Shown: positions 37,927 to 46,993 of the stretch, in pieces
Numbering within the stretch: the stretch's first letter is position 1
How the letters are laid out: each line of letters starts with the position of its first letter
Assembly: GCF_016907655.1 (NCBI RefSeq)
Contig: NZ_JAFBCL010000001.1
Location: forward strand, 3,754,001-3,818,000
Direction of reading: 5' to 3'
Source: Saccharothrix algeriensis
Lineage (GTDB): Bacteria; Actinomycetota; Actinomycetes; Mycobacteriales; Pseudonocardiaceae
DNA: 64,000 nucleotides
Made by a program: the position numbers and the translations under genes
The notes under the pieces: generated by a model
Database searches by the model: none
Told to the model about the DNA's origin: nothing
The model's input: the letters and a program-made list of their open reading frames with translations, nothing else

Positions 37927-38928
37927 GTGACCAGTAGCGAGCGGGCGGGGACGGGGTTCCGGTTTTCGGACCCCGTGCTCGCGGAGGTGGTGCAGGCCGG
38001 GCTGGCCGAGGTGGAGGAAGTCCTGCACAAGGCGGTGCAGAGCGAGTTCCACCCGGTGACCGAGACGTCCCTGCACCTGGTCGACGCGGGCGGCAAGCGC
38101 ATCCGCCCGCTGTTCACCATCCTGTCCGCGCAGTTCGGGACCACCTGGGACCGGGAGAGCGTCGTCAAGGCGGCGGCCGTCGTGGAGCTGACCCACCTGG
38201 CCACGCTCTACCACGACGACGTGATGGACGAGGCCACCATGCGCCGCGGCGCGGCGTCGGCCAACGCCAAGTGGGACAACAGCATCGCCATCCTCACCGG
38301 CGACTACCTGTTCGCGCACGCGTCGGCCCTGGTCGCGGACCTGGGCACGGGGGCGGCGCGGATCATCGCCGAGACGTTCTCCGAGCTGGTCACCGGCCAG
38401 ATGCGGGAGACCGTGGGCCCGCGCGGGGGCGAGGACCCGGTCGCGCACTACCTGACCACCATCGCCGAGAAGACCGGCTCGCTGATCGCCACCGCCGCCC
38501 GGTTCGGCGCGATGTTCTCCGACATCGCGCCCGAGCAGGTCGAGGCGCTGCAAGCCTACGGCGACGTCATCGGCGCGGCGTTCCAGATCTCCGACGACGT
38601 CATCGACATCGCCAGCCCGTCGTCGGAGTCGGGCAAGACCCCGGGCACGGACCTGCGCGAGGGCGTGAAGACGCTGCCCATGCTGTACGCGCTGGCCGAC
38701 GAGCCGGACTCGCGGCTGGCCCGGCTGCTGTCCCGGCCCCTGACCGACGACGCCGAGGTGGCCGAGGCGCTGGAGCTGCTGCGGGGCTCCTCCGGGCTGG
38801 CGCGGGCGCGGCGGACGCTGGACGACTACGCGGCGCGGGCGCGGGCCACGCTGCACGGCCTGCCGGCGGGCGCGGCGCGGGACGCGCTGGAGTCGGTCAG
38901 CGAGTACGTGGTCAACCGGACGCGCTGA
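37927..38928 (+). CDS. Polyprenyl diphosphate synthase
   Basis: Trans-isoprenyl diphosphate synthase of 333 residues that would make the long prenyl tail used by MenA. The first aspartate-rich motif is DDVMD and the second DDVID; GGKRIRP and the KT and GQ substrate motifs are present. Small residues before the first Asp motif (THLATLYHDD) point to a long-chain product. In M. tuberculosis grcC1 (Rv0562) lies beside menJ, which supports a menaquinone role. Chain length cannot be read with certainty. Confidence 0.9.
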   Translation: MTSSERAGTGFRFSDPVLAEVVQAGLAEVEEVLHKAVQSEFHPVTETSLHLVDAGGKRIRPLFTILSAQFGTTWDRESVVKAAAVVELTHLATLYHDDVMDEATMRRGAASANAKWDNSIAILTGDYLFAHASALVADLGTGAARIIAETFSELVTGQMRETVGPRGGEDPVAHYLTTIAEKTGSLIATAARFGAMFSDIAPEQVEALQAYGDVIGAAFQISDDVIDIASPSSESGKTPGTDLREGVKTLPMLYALADEPDSRLARLLSRPLTDDAEVAEALELLRGSSGLARARRTLDDYAARARATLHGLPAGAARDALESVSEYVVNRTR

Positions 38929-38941
38929 CCGCGCCCGGCGC

Positions 38942-39868
38942 TCACTCGACGGGCGCGAGCAGCCGCTGCCTGCGCCGCGACCGCAGCGCGTCGGCGGTGA
39001 ACACCGCCAGCGCCACCCAGACCAGGGCGAACCCGAACCACCGCGACGGCGGCATCGGCTCGTGCATCACGAACACGCCCCACGCGAACTGCAGGACCGG
39101 GGCGAGGTACTGGAGCATCCCCATGGTGACCAGCGGCACGCGCCGCGCGCCCGCGCCGAACAGCACCAGCGGGACGGCGGTCACCAGACCGGTCGACACC
39201 ATGAGCAGGGCGTGGCCGACGCCGTGGTCGTGGAACGTCCCGGCCGGGCCCAGCCAGACCAGGTAGCCGACCGCGATCGGGGCCAGCACGACGCCCTCGG
39301 CGGTGAGGCTCCCGGTCGCGTCCAGCGGCACCGTCTTCTTCAGCAGCCCGTACAGGCCGAACGAGCAGGCCAGCACCAGCGACATCCACGGCAGCCGCCC
39401 GTAGTCCACCGCCAGCACCACCACGGCGGCCAGGGCGACGGCGATGGCGGCGCACTGCGCCCGGCGCAGCCGCTCCCGCAGCACCAGCACCCCGAGCAGG
39501 ACGCTGACCAGCGGGTTCATGAAGTAGCCGAGCGCGCCCTCCACGACGTGACCGGTGTTGACGGCGTGGATGTAGACGCCCCAGTTGACCGCGATCAGCA
39601 CGGACGCGGCGGCCACCATCAGCCAGCCGCGCCGCGACAGCGTGCGCAGCCCCGCCCAGCGGCCGAGGACGGCGGTGATCAGCAGCATCACCAGCAGCGA
39701 CCACGCGATGCGGTGCGCGAGGATCTCCACCGCGCCGGCCGGGGCCAGCAGCGGCCAGTAGGCGGGCACGACGCCCCACAGGAAGTAGGCCCCGACGCCG
39801 AAGGCGACACCCCGGTTCGTGTGGTTGGTTTCCCCCGTAGTGGCGGTGGAGTTCGTCAACGGCGGCAC
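38942..39868 (-). CDS. RarD-type EamA permease
   Basis: Ten-helix drug/metabolite transporter family protein of 308 residues. The N-terminal NRGVAFGVGAYFLWGVVPAYW is the RarD signature. The substrate is unknown; members of the wider family export amino acids or related metabolites. Its stop faces the polyprenyl synthase stop only 13 bp away. TAGAGT (39882-39877) 8 nt before the GTG start suggests a leaderless transcript. Confidence 0.88.
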   Translation of the reverse strand: MPPLTNSTATTGETNHTNRGVAFGVGAYFLWGVVPAYWPLLAPAGAVEILAHRIAWSLLVMLLITAVLGRWAGLRTLSRRGWLMVAAASVLIAVNWGVYIHAVNTGHVVEGALGYFMNPLVSVLLGVLVLRERLRRAQCAAIAVALAAVVVLAVDYGRLPWMSLVLACSFGLYGLLKKTVPLDATGSLTAEGVVLAPIAVGYLVWLGPAGTFHDHGVGHALLMVSTGLVTAVPLVLFGAGARRVPLVTMGMLQYLAPVLQFAWGVFVMHEPMPPSRWFGFALVWVALAVFTADALRSRRRQRLLAPVE

Positions 39869-40064
39869 AGGGGGTTACTCTACGCCGCACGTTTTCGCAG
39901 CTCAGTCGCTCCGGGTGGGTCGCGGCGCCCGGGTGGCAGGACGTCCGGGCAGTCGCACGCGCCGGGACGGCAGGTCAGGGTAGTTTTGCACCGCTTCCGC
40001 ACCGGGTAAGGGACGGGCGGGGCACGTCGGGGTGTGACAGGACTGCGCAGTGGGAGGGTCTCCC

Positions 40065-42953
40065 GTGGGTTCGCTCTTCGGGCAGGTGTGGCTGTGGAGC
40101 CTGCTGTCGTTCGTGGCAGGCGCCGCCCTGACCTGGCTCGTGCTGGTCCGCCCGGTCAAGAAGGAGCTGGCGGACCTGCAGGAGCGCCAGGCCGCCGCGC
40201 CGCGCGAGACGCCCGCCGCGCCGCCGCGCGACGACTTCGACCACTGGCACGTCGAGCACCGCAACCCGGTCGAGGACCTGCTCCCGGACCGGTCGCCGCG
40301 CCACGGCGCGGCGGTCGGCCCCGGGTCGGTCGGGCGCGACGACCGGCCGGGGGAGCCGGCCGACGAGCACCGCCCGCCGGTCGAGCCCGAGGAGCGGCCC
40401 GCGTTCGCCGGGTCCGCGCAGCGGTCCGGGCCGGTCGGCCTCGCCGGGGCCGAGCGGCGGGGCGACCTCGCCGAGCAGCCCGGGTTCGCGGGGGCCGGCG
40501 CGCCGGAGCACCGGGACGACCCGGCCGAGCGGTCCGACTCCGCGGAGGTCGGGCAGCGCGGCGGTCAGGCCGGGCCCGAGCGGCGGGATGACCTCGCCGG
40601 GTTCGGGCGGCGGGACGACCTCGCCGGGTTCGAGGAGGAGCAGCCGCGCAGCCTGGTCGAGCGCTTGGCCCCGGAGCCGCCCGCCGACGGGGTCGCCGAC
40701 GGGGTCGCCGACCAGCCCGTCGACCGGTCCGCCGAGGAGACCCACCTGTTCCCGCCCGCGGCGGCCGAGGCCCCGGAGCCCGCGGCGCACCCGGAGGCGG
40801 ACGGGTCCCGGCCGCGCGCGGCGTGGCACGAGGAGCACCCCGCCGCCCCGGAGGAGGACCGGGACGGGGGAGAACCGGAACGCCCCGCGGCGCAGACCAC
40901 GCTCATCCCGGCCACGGCGCTGGCGCGGGCCATCGCCGAGGTGGACGGCCGCGCCGACGAGCAGCGGCCCGCCGGGACGGCGTGGCGGATCGAGGACGCC
41001 GACCACGGCCCCGACGCCGACCGGCCGCCGGCCGCCGACCGGCACGAGCACGGGCGCGACGCCGAGGACGCCGAGCAGCCGGTGTGGACCCCGGCCGAGC
41101 CGCCGGCCGCCCGGCACGCCGACGAGCCGCCGCGCACCGACGAGCAGCCGCTGCGCACCGACGAGCCGGAGCCCGCGTGGCGGGCCGAGGGCGCCCAGCG
41201 CTGGCCGGACCACGACCTGACCGGCGAGTACCCGGTGATCCGGGCGGAGCTGACCTCGGACGACCTGGAGCCGCCGGCGTTCCGGCCGGGCCACCACGGC
41301 GGGCACCCCGAGCAGCCCGAGCAGTTCTCCTCGCACCTGGAGTCCCTGCGCGCCGAGCAGTTGCGGCAGGAGGCGGAGCGGTCCGCGCCGCGCACGGAAC
41401 TCCTGCCGCCCGTCGACGCCGAGCCGCCCGCCGGGACGCGCCCCGACCCCGCTCCCGGGCACGCCGAACCGGCCGCCGACGCGCCGGTCGACCCGCGCGC
41501 CGACGCGCGCTTCGAGCCGCCCGCCGAACCCACGGCGTACTTCGAGCCGCCCGCGCCGGCGCCCGAGCCCGCGGAGCCCGAACCGCGGGCCCGCGGGTTC
41601 GCGCGGCCCGGGAACTCGGAGCACACCGCGTTCGTCCCCTGGCGGGCGACCCTCCTGGACGACGAGCCCGCGCACCGGGAGCCGGAGCCGCAGCACGCGG
41701 GGCCGGAGCCGCAGGAGCCCGCGTTCACGCCGCGGTTCGTGGACTCGGGGCCGCTGGTCGTCGAGCCCCCGCACCGGGAACCGGAGCCCGAGGCAGCCGA
41801 GCAGCGCGCGCCGCAGCACAGGGAACCGGAGACCGAGCACGCGTCGCAGCACCGGGAGCCCCAGCACGTCGAGCCCCAGCACGTCGAGCCCCAGCACGTC
41901 GAGCCCCAGCACGTCGAGCCCCAGCACGTCGAGCCCCAGCACGTCGAGCCCCAGCACATCGAACCCGCAGCAGCTGAGCCCACGCGCACCGAGCCCGAGC
42001 ACGCCGAACCCGAGCGCGCTGAGTCCGAGCACGCCGAACCCGAGCGCATCGAGTCCGCGCACGCCGAACCCGTCCACGCTGAACTCGCGCACGCCGAGTC
42101 CACGCGCGTCGAGCCTGCGCACGCCGAACCCGAGCGCGCCGAGTCCGCGCACGCTGAGCCCGCGCACACCGAGCCCGAGCGCATCGAGCCCGCACACGCG
42201 CACTCCGACCCGACGGGCGGGCGCGTGGAGTCGCAGGAGTCGGTGTTCACGCCGCAGTTCGTGGACTCCGGGCCGCTGGTCGTCGAGCCCTCCCCGCAAT
42301 CGGCCGAGCCGCTGCCCTCGCGGGCCGACCGCGCCAGGCCCGCCGCCCAGGCCAGGCAGGCGCAGGCCAGGCAGACCCCGGCCAAGCCGGCCCGGACCAG
42401 GGCCGAGGAGCCGTCCCGTCCCCGCTCCCTCTTCGAGCCCCTGCTCACCCCCGAGGACGCCGAGGACGAGCCGCCGGCCCCGCCGAAGCCCGCCGCGCCG
42501 TCCAACGACCAGCCGTTCGTCCCCCGGCTGGCTCCGGAGCTGCTCGCCTCCTCCGGCAGCGGTCTCCCGCAGCGGCCCACCCGACCGGCGAACAGCCCGC
42601 GCACCCCGCCGCCACCGCCGCCCGCGCCCAAGCCGATCAGCCCACCGCCGCCCCGCCCGGTCCGCCCGCGGCCGGTCGGCTTCAGCCCCAGCACCGGCGG
42701 TCGCCCGACGGCCGGCACGACCACCCGCTACCAGCAGCCGGAGGGCTTCAACCCGCGGTCGCCGTTCGGTCCCGGCTCGGTGCTGCCGAAGTCCGACGGC
42801 ATGGCCCCGGCGCCGGACTTCCAGGTCAAGGCGACCCTCACCGGCCGCCGCTACTTCACCGACGAGTCGGCCAACTTCGGCGAGACCAGGGCGGACGTCT
42901 GGTTCCGCACGGTCTCCGACGCGGAGAAGGCCGGTTTCCGCCCGGCGCCCTAG
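40065..42953 (+). CDS. Large low-complexity membrane protein with sunset-like domain
   Basis: Protein of 962 residues. One membrane helix at about 8-28 and a short basic/coiled segment are followed by some 870 residues rich in Glu, Pro, Ala, Arg and His that look disordered. Inside is a QHVEP array (residues 600-634) flanked by degenerate HAEPERxE-like units. The last 45 residues (VKATLTGRRYFTDESANFG then ADVWFRTVSDAEKAGFRP) resemble the small sunset domain found at the C-terminus of actinobacterial channel-accessory-like proteins. GTG start at 40065 follows GGGAGGG by 6 nt. Function unknown; it may tether a surface or division component across a crowded space. Confidence 0.75.
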   Translation: MGSLFGQVWLWSLLSFVAGAALTWLVLVRPVKKELADLQERQAAAPRETPAAPPRDDFDHWHVEHRNPVEDLLPDRSPRHGAAVGPGSVGRDDRPGEPADEHRPPVEPEERPAFAGSAQRSGPVGLAGAERRGDLAEQPGFAGAGAPEHRDDPAERSDSAEVGQRGGQAGPERRDDLAGFGRRDDLAGFEEEQPRSLVERLAPEPPADGVADGVADQPVDRSAEETHLFPPAAAEAPEPAAHPEADGSRPRAAWHEEHPAAPEEDRDGGEPERPAAQTTLIPATALARAIAEVDGRADEQRPAGTAWRIEDADHGPDADRPPAADRHEHGRDAEDAEQPVWTPAEPPAARHADEPPRTDEQPLRTDEPEPAWRAEGAQRWPDHDLTGEYPVIRAELTSDDLEPPAFRPGHHGGHPEQPEQFSSHLESLRAEQLRQEAERSAPRTELLPPVDAEPPAGTRPDPAPGHAEPAADAPVDPRADARFEPPAEPTAYFEPPAPAPEPAEPEPRARGFARPGNSEHTAFVPWRATLLDDEPAHREPEPQHAGPEPQEPAFTPRFVDSGPLVVEPPHREPEPEAAEQRAPQHREPETEHASQHREPQHVEPQHVEPQHVEPQHVEPQHVEPQHVEPQHIEPAAAEPTRTEPEHAEPERAESEHAEPERIESAHAEPVHAELAHAESTRVEPAHAEPERAESAHAEPAHTEPERIEPAHAHSDPTGGRVESQESVFTPQFVDSGPLVVEPSPQSAEPLPSRADRARPAAQARQAQARQTPAKPARTRAEEPSRPRSLFEPLLTPEDAEDEPPAPPKPAAPSNDQPFVPRLAPELLASSGSGLPQRPTRPANSPRTPPPPPPAPKPISPPPPRPVRPRPVGFSPSTGGRPTAGTTTRYQQPEGFNPRSPFGPGSVLPKSDGMAPAPDFQVKATLTGRRYFTDESANFGETRADVWFRTVSDAEKAGFRPAP
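41862..41966 (+). repeat. 15-bp in-frame tandem repeat (QHVEP)
   Basis: Six perfect copies of CAGCACGTCGAGCCC (41862-41951) and a seventh variant coding QHIEP (41952-41966). Identity at the DNA level, including third positions, indicates recent expansion. Diverged HAEP-type units continue to about 42195. Confidence 0.95.
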
Positions 42954-42976
42954 CCGGGCCCCGGGGCGGGAACGCG

Positions 42977-43015
42977 GAAGGGCCCCTGTTCCGGAATCCG
43001 GAACAGGGGCCCTTC
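42977..43015. terminator. Bidirectional terminator
   Basis: Perfect 19-bp arms (42977-42995 and 42997-43015) around a single unpaired base form a very strong hairpin between the convergent low-complexity protein gene and korB. Confidence 0.85.
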
Positions 43016-43040
43016 GCGTCTGCCCGGGAGCGGGGTGCGC

Positions 43041-44099
43041 CTACGCGACGACCGTCCAGGTGTCCTTGCCGCGCAGCAGACCGGCCAGGTCGGGGGCCTT
43101 GGCCGCCTTGGCCTCCTCCACCTGCGCGCGGGCCGCGTCGTCGTACGTGGTGCGCGCGACGTTGCGGAACACGCCCGTCACGGTGTGCTGGAGGTCCTGC
43201 GTCGACAGGCGCGACAGCGCGAACGCCAGGTTCAGGTCCGCCGCGTCGTGCACGACGACCTCCTCCGGCCCGACCTCCGACGACTTGGCCACGGCCAGCC
43301 CGAACCCGTCGCGCACGACGGCGTACTCGCCGCCCGCGCCGAAGGTGATGGGCTGCCCGTGCACGACGTTGATGATCCGCCGCGCCGCCTCGTCGGCGTC
43401 CTTGAGCACGTCGAACGCGCCGTCGTTGAAGATCGGGCAGTTCTGGTAGATCTCCACCAGCGCCGAGCCCCGGTGCTCGGCGGCCTGCCGCAGCACCTCG
43501 GTCAGGCCGGCCCGGTCGGAGTCGACCGCGCGGCCGACGAACGTCGCCTCCGCGCCCAGCGCCAGCGACACCGGGTTGAAGGGGTGGTCCAGCGACCCGA
43601 CCGGCGTCGACTTGGTGATCTTGCCCGCCTCGGAGGTGGGCGAGTACTGGCCCTTGGTCAGGCCGTAGATCCGGTTGTTGAACAGCAGGATCTTCAGGTT
43701 CACGTTGCGCCGCAGCGTGTGGATCAGGTGGTTGCCGCCGATGGACAGCGCGTCGCCGTCACCGGTCACCACCCACACCGACAGGTCCGGCCGGGCCACG
43801 GCGAGGCCGGTCGCGATGGCCGGCGCGCGCCCGTGGATCGAGTGCATCCCGTAGGTGTTCATGTAGTACGGGAACCGCGAGGAGCAGCCGATGCCCGACA
43901 CGAAGACGATGTTCTCGCGCTTGAGGCCCAGCGTGGGCAGGAACGACTGGACGGCGTTGAGCACCACGTAGTCGCCGCAGCCGGGGCACCAGCGCACTTC
44001 CTGGTCCGACTTGTAGTCCTTGGCCTTCTGGGGTTCCAGGGCGGTCGGAACGCCGGTGAGACCCCCCAGGACCGGCAGACCGAGATCTGTCGTAGTCAC
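43041..44099 (-). CDS. korB: 2-oxoglutarate ferredoxin oxidoreductase beta subunit
   Basis: ThDP- and [4Fe-4S]-containing subunit of the CoA-dependent 2-oxoacid:ferredoxin oxidoreductase (352 residues). Cluster and cofactor sites visible: WCPGCGDY (C38, C41), GIGCSSRFPYY, the ThDP/Mg motif GDGDALSIGGNH and NNRIYGLTKGQYSPTS. With KorA it makes succinyl-CoA and reduced ferredoxin, an alternative to the NAD-linked dehydrogenase. GTG start overlaps the korA stop (GTGA). Confidence 0.93.
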   Translation of the reverse strand: MTTTDLGLPVLGGLTGVPTALEPQKAKDYKSDQEVRWCPGCGDYVVLNAVQSFLPTLGLKRENIVFVSGIGCSSRFPYYMNTYGMHSIHGRAPAIATGLAVARPDLSVWVVTGDGDALSIGGNHLIHTLRRNVNLKILLFNNRIYGLTKGQYSPTSEAGKITKSTPVGSLDHPFNPVSLALGAEATFVGRAVDSDRAGLTEVLRQAAEHRGSALVEIYQNCPIFNDGAFDVLKDADEAARRIINVVHGQPITFGAGGEYAVVRDGFGLAVAKSSEVGPEEVVVHDAADLNLAFALSRLSTQDLQHTVTGVFRNVARTTYDDAARAQVEEAKAAKAPDLAGLLRGKDTWTVVA

Positions 44100-45982
44100 G
44101 CGGACACTCCCTTGATCACGTCAGCGAGCACGTCCTGCAGCTCTTCTGCCTTGAAGGGCAGGCCCTGCACCTTGGTGTAGCTGATGGCGTCCACCAGGTA
44201 CTTCGCCCGCAACAACAACGCCAGTTGGCCGAGGTTCATCTCGGGGACGACGACCCGCTCGTACCGGGACAGCACGTCGCCGAGGTTCTTCGGGAACGGG
44301 TTCAGGTGGCGCAGGTGGGCGTGCGCCACCGGCATCCCCAGCTTGCGCACGCGGCGGGCCGCGGCGCCGATCGGGCCGTAGGAGGACCCCCAGCCGACGA
44401 CCAGCACCTTCGCCTCGCCCGACGGGTCGTCCACGACCACGTCCGGCACCTCGATGCCGTCGACCTTGCGCTGCCGCAGCCGCACCATGAGGTCGTGGTT
44501 GGCCGGGTCGTAGGAGATGTTGCCGGTGCCGTCGGCCTTCTCCAGGCCGCCGATGCGGTGCTGGAGCCCCGCCGTGCCGGGCAGCGCCCACGGCCGGGCC
44601 AGCGTCTCCGGGTCGCGCAGGTAGGGCCGGAACTCGCCGTCGGGCCCGTTGGGCTCGGTGGCGAACTCCACCGACAGGTCGGGCAGGTCGTCGACGTCGG
44701 GGATCAGCCACGGCTCGGAGCCGTTGGCGATCGCGCCGTCGGACAGCAGCAGCACCGGCGTGCGGTAGGTCAGCGCGATGCGCGCCGCGTCGAGCGCCGC
44801 GTCGAAGCAGTCGGCGGGCGAGCGGGGCGCGATGACCGGCACCGGCGACTCGCCGTTGCGGCCGAACAGCGCCTGGAGCAGGTCGGCCTGCTCGGTCTTG
44901 GTGGGCAGGCCGGTGGACGGCCCGCCGCGCTGCACGTCGATCACGACCAGCGGCAGCTCGGTCATCACGCCCAGGCCGATGGTCTCGGACTTCAGGGCGA
45001 TGCCGGGGCCGGAGGTCGAGGTGACGCCCAGCGCGCCGCCGTAGGACGCGCCCAGGGCCGCGCCGATGCCCGCGATCTCGTCCTCGGCCTGCAGCGTGGT
45101 GATGCCGAAGTTCTTGTGCCGGGACAGCTCGTGCAGGATGTCCGAGGCGGGCGTGATCGGGTAGGTGCCCAGCACCACCGGCAGCCCGGACTGCTGCCCG
45201 GCGGCCACGATCCCGTACGCCAGCGCCGTGTTGCCGGTGATCTGCCGGTAGGTGCCCAGGTCGAGCTTGGCCGGGGCGACCTCGTAGGTGACGGCGAAGG
45301 ACTCGGTGGTCTCGCCGTAGTTCCAGCCCGCCCGGAACGCCAGGACGTTGGCCTCGGCGATGTCGGGCTTCTTGGCGAACTTCTCGCGCAGGAACCGCTC
45401 GGTGCCCTCGGTCGGCCGGTGGTACATCCAGGACAGCAGGCCCAGGGCGAACATGTTCTTCGCCCGCTCGGCGTCCTTCTTGCCCAGGCCGGTGTCCTCC
45501 AGCGCGCCGATGGTCAGGGTCGCCATGGCGACCTTGTGCACCTGGTAGCCCTCCAGCGAGCCGTCCGCCAGCGGGTCGGCGGCGTAGCCGACCTTGACCA
45601 GGTTGCGCTTGGTGAACTCGTCGGTGTTGACGATCAGCATCCCGCCCTGGGGCAGGTCGCCGATGTTGGCCTTGAGCGCGGCCGGGTTCATCGCGACGAG
45701 CACGTCGGGGCGGTCGCCGGGGGTCAGGATGTCGTAGTCGGCGAAGTGCAGCTGGAAGCTGGAGACGCCCGGCAGCGTGCCCTGGGGCGCCCGGATCTCG
45801 GCCGGGAAGTTCGGCAGCGTCGCGAGGTCGTTGCCGAACGCCGCCGCCTCCGAGGTGAACCGGTCGCCCGTGAGCTGCATCCCGTCACCCGAGTCGCCGG
45901 CGAACCGGATCACCACGCGGTCGAGCTTGCGGACCTCGGTGCCACCGGCTGGCGCGGCACCATTACCAACGTCGGTAGTCAT
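44096..45982 (-). CDS. korA: 2-oxoglutarate ferredoxin oxidoreductase alpha subunit
   Basis: Fused gamma-alpha subunit of 628 residues. The N-terminal gamma domain begins VIRFAGDSGDGMQLTGDRF and covers about 190 residues; the alpha domain starts near TGNTALAYGIVAAGQQSGL and includes YPITPASDILHELS. Both halves are as in the M. tuberculosis KorAB, an oxygen-tolerant enzyme. A consensus TATAAT promoter with an adjoining palindrome lies about 200 bp upstream. Reduced ferredoxin from this enzyme would add to the low-potential electron supply beside complex I. Confidence 0.93.
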   Translation of the reverse strand: MTTDVGNGAAPAGGTEVRKLDRVVIRFAGDSGDGMQLTGDRFTSEAAAFGNDLATLPNFPAEIRAPQGTLPGVSSFQLHFADYDILTPGDRPDVLVAMNPAALKANIGDLPQGGMLIVNTDEFTKRNLVKVGYAADPLADGSLEGYQVHKVAMATLTIGALEDTGLGKKDAERAKNMFALGLLSWMYHRPTEGTERFLREKFAKKPDIAEANVLAFRAGWNYGETTESFAVTYEVAPAKLDLGTYRQITGNTALAYGIVAAGQQSGLPVVLGTYPITPASDILHELSRHKNFGITTLQAEDEIAGIGAALGASYGGALGVTSTSGPGIALKSETIGLGVMTELPLVVIDVQRGGPSTGLPTKTEQADLLQALFGRNGESPVPVIAPRSPADCFDAALDAARIALTYRTPVLLLSDGAIANGSEPWLIPDVDDLPDLSVEFATEPNGPDGEFRPYLRDPETLARPWALPGTAGLQHRIGGLEKADGTGNISYDPANHDLMVRLRQRKVDGIEVPDVVVDDPSGEAKVLVVGWGSSYGPIGAAARRVRKLGMPVAHAHLRHLNPFPKNLGDVLSRYERVVVPEMNLGQLALLLRAKYLVDAISYTKVQGLPFKAEELQDVLADVIKGVSA

Positions 45983-46161
45983 GTCCTACGCCGATCCCTC
46001 TCTTCGCCCGCCCGGGGCAAGTCGCCCCGTCCCCTCCGCGAGGGTAGTCGTGCCCGCACCCGGGCCGGTCTCCGCTGTACCACTCTGCGGGACGGTTGGT
46101 TCCACCTGGTGTGACGGTTGCCGAACGCCCGGAGACGCCCGCACCGGCAGGTGTACCCGGT

Positions 46162-46184
46162 GGTAACTGTTACCGGGAATTATA
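46162..46184 (-). promoter_or_regulatory. kor promoter -10 with adjoining palindrome
   Basis: On the minus strand a consensus TATAAT (46184-46179) is followed within 5 nt by GGTAAC-A-GTTACC (46174-46162), an inverted repeat placed over the expected start point of the korAB transcript. No clear -35 is visible. An operator for an unidentified repressor is likely. Confidence 0.55.
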
Positions 46185-46218
46185 GGCAACCCGAGGGGCG
46201 CCCAGGGGCCGCGCGGGC

Positions 46219-46980
46219 TCAGCCACGGCCGCTGATCCGCGCTTTCGCCGCGGCGAGCTTCGCGGCGAACTCCGGCGTGGCGATGGAGGCGGCCTGCCGC
46301 GCGAGCTCCACGTCGACCGCTTCGGGGTGGGCGTCGAGCGCCGCCGTCGTCCGCATCGTGGACTTGGTGGTGCGGACGAGGTCGCGCGGCGCTTCGGCCG
46401 AAGCCTTCGCCAGCTCGACCGCGGCGGCGACCAGTTCGTCGTGCCCGCCGTCCACCCGCTCCCACGCCAGGCCCAGCCGGACGGCCGCGTCGGCGTCGGG
46501 CGCCCGGCCCAGCAGCGTCATCGCGGCCGCGGCCTGCGGCCCGACGAGCCGCTGCAGCATCCACGTCATCCCGCCGCCGGGGTGGATGCCCAGCTGGAGG
46601 AACCGGGCGTCGAACCGGGCCTCGGGGCCGACCAGCCGCACGTCGCAGGCCAGCGCGAGGTTCAGCCCCGCGCCGACCGCCGCGCCGCCCACGGCCGCGA
46701 TGGTCGGCAGCGCGCAGCCGGCCACCGCCAGGAAGCCCGCGTAGATCCGCCGCAGCCCCTCCTCCCGCGCCTCGCCCAGCGCGCTCAGGTCCGCGCCCGC
46801 GCAGAACGCCGGCGGCGCGCCGGTGACCACCACGGCGTGGACGCCGTCGTCCCGCTCGCAGGCCCGGACGGCGTCGACGAGTTGGTCGGACAGGTCGAGC
46901 GTCAACGCGTTGCGCCGCTCCGGGTCGTGCACGGTGATCACGGCGACCCGGTCGGAGCGCTCCAGCAGCACCTCGGACAT
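46219..46980 (-). CDS. Enoyl-CoA hydratase/isomerase family protein
   Basis: Crotonase-fold protein of 253 residues. The oxyanion-hole segments are APPAFCAGADLSAL and GGAAVGAGLNLALACDV; the catalytic-acid region reads FLQLGIHPGGGMTWML. Its precise reaction (hydration, isomerisation or other) cannot be told from sequence alone. It follows the Lrp-type gene by 10 bp but has its own -10-like TAGAGT (46993-46988) over the Lrp stop codon, so it may be expressed separately. Confidence 0.88.
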   Translation of the reverse strand: MSEVLLERSDRVAVITVHDPERRNALTLDLSDQLVDAVRACERDDGVHAVVVTGAPPAFCAGADLSALGEAREEGLRRIYAGFLAVAGCALPTIAAVGGAAVGAGLNLALACDVRLVGPEARFDARFLQLGIHPGGGMTWMLQRLVGPQAAAAMTLLGRAPDADAAVRLGLAWERVDGGHDELVAAAVELAKASAEAPRDLVRTTKSTMRTTAALDAHPEAVDVELARQAASIATPEFAAKLAAAKARISGRG

Positions 46981-46987
46981 GGGCGCG

Positions 46988-46993
46988 ACTCTA
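46988..46993 (-). promoter_or_regulatory. -10 element of crotonase gene
   Basis: TAGAGT on the minus strand, 7 nt upstream of the ATG at 46980, partly inside the stop region of the Lrp-type gene. Confidence 0.4.

Noticed and set aside
39975..42299. 774-residue minus-strand frame with repeated LGLDV-type units
   Set aside because: It is antisense to the low-complexity protein gene and its repeats are just the reverse reading of the QHVEP array. The plus-strand frame has a ribosome site, a membrane helix and a recognisable C-terminal domain.
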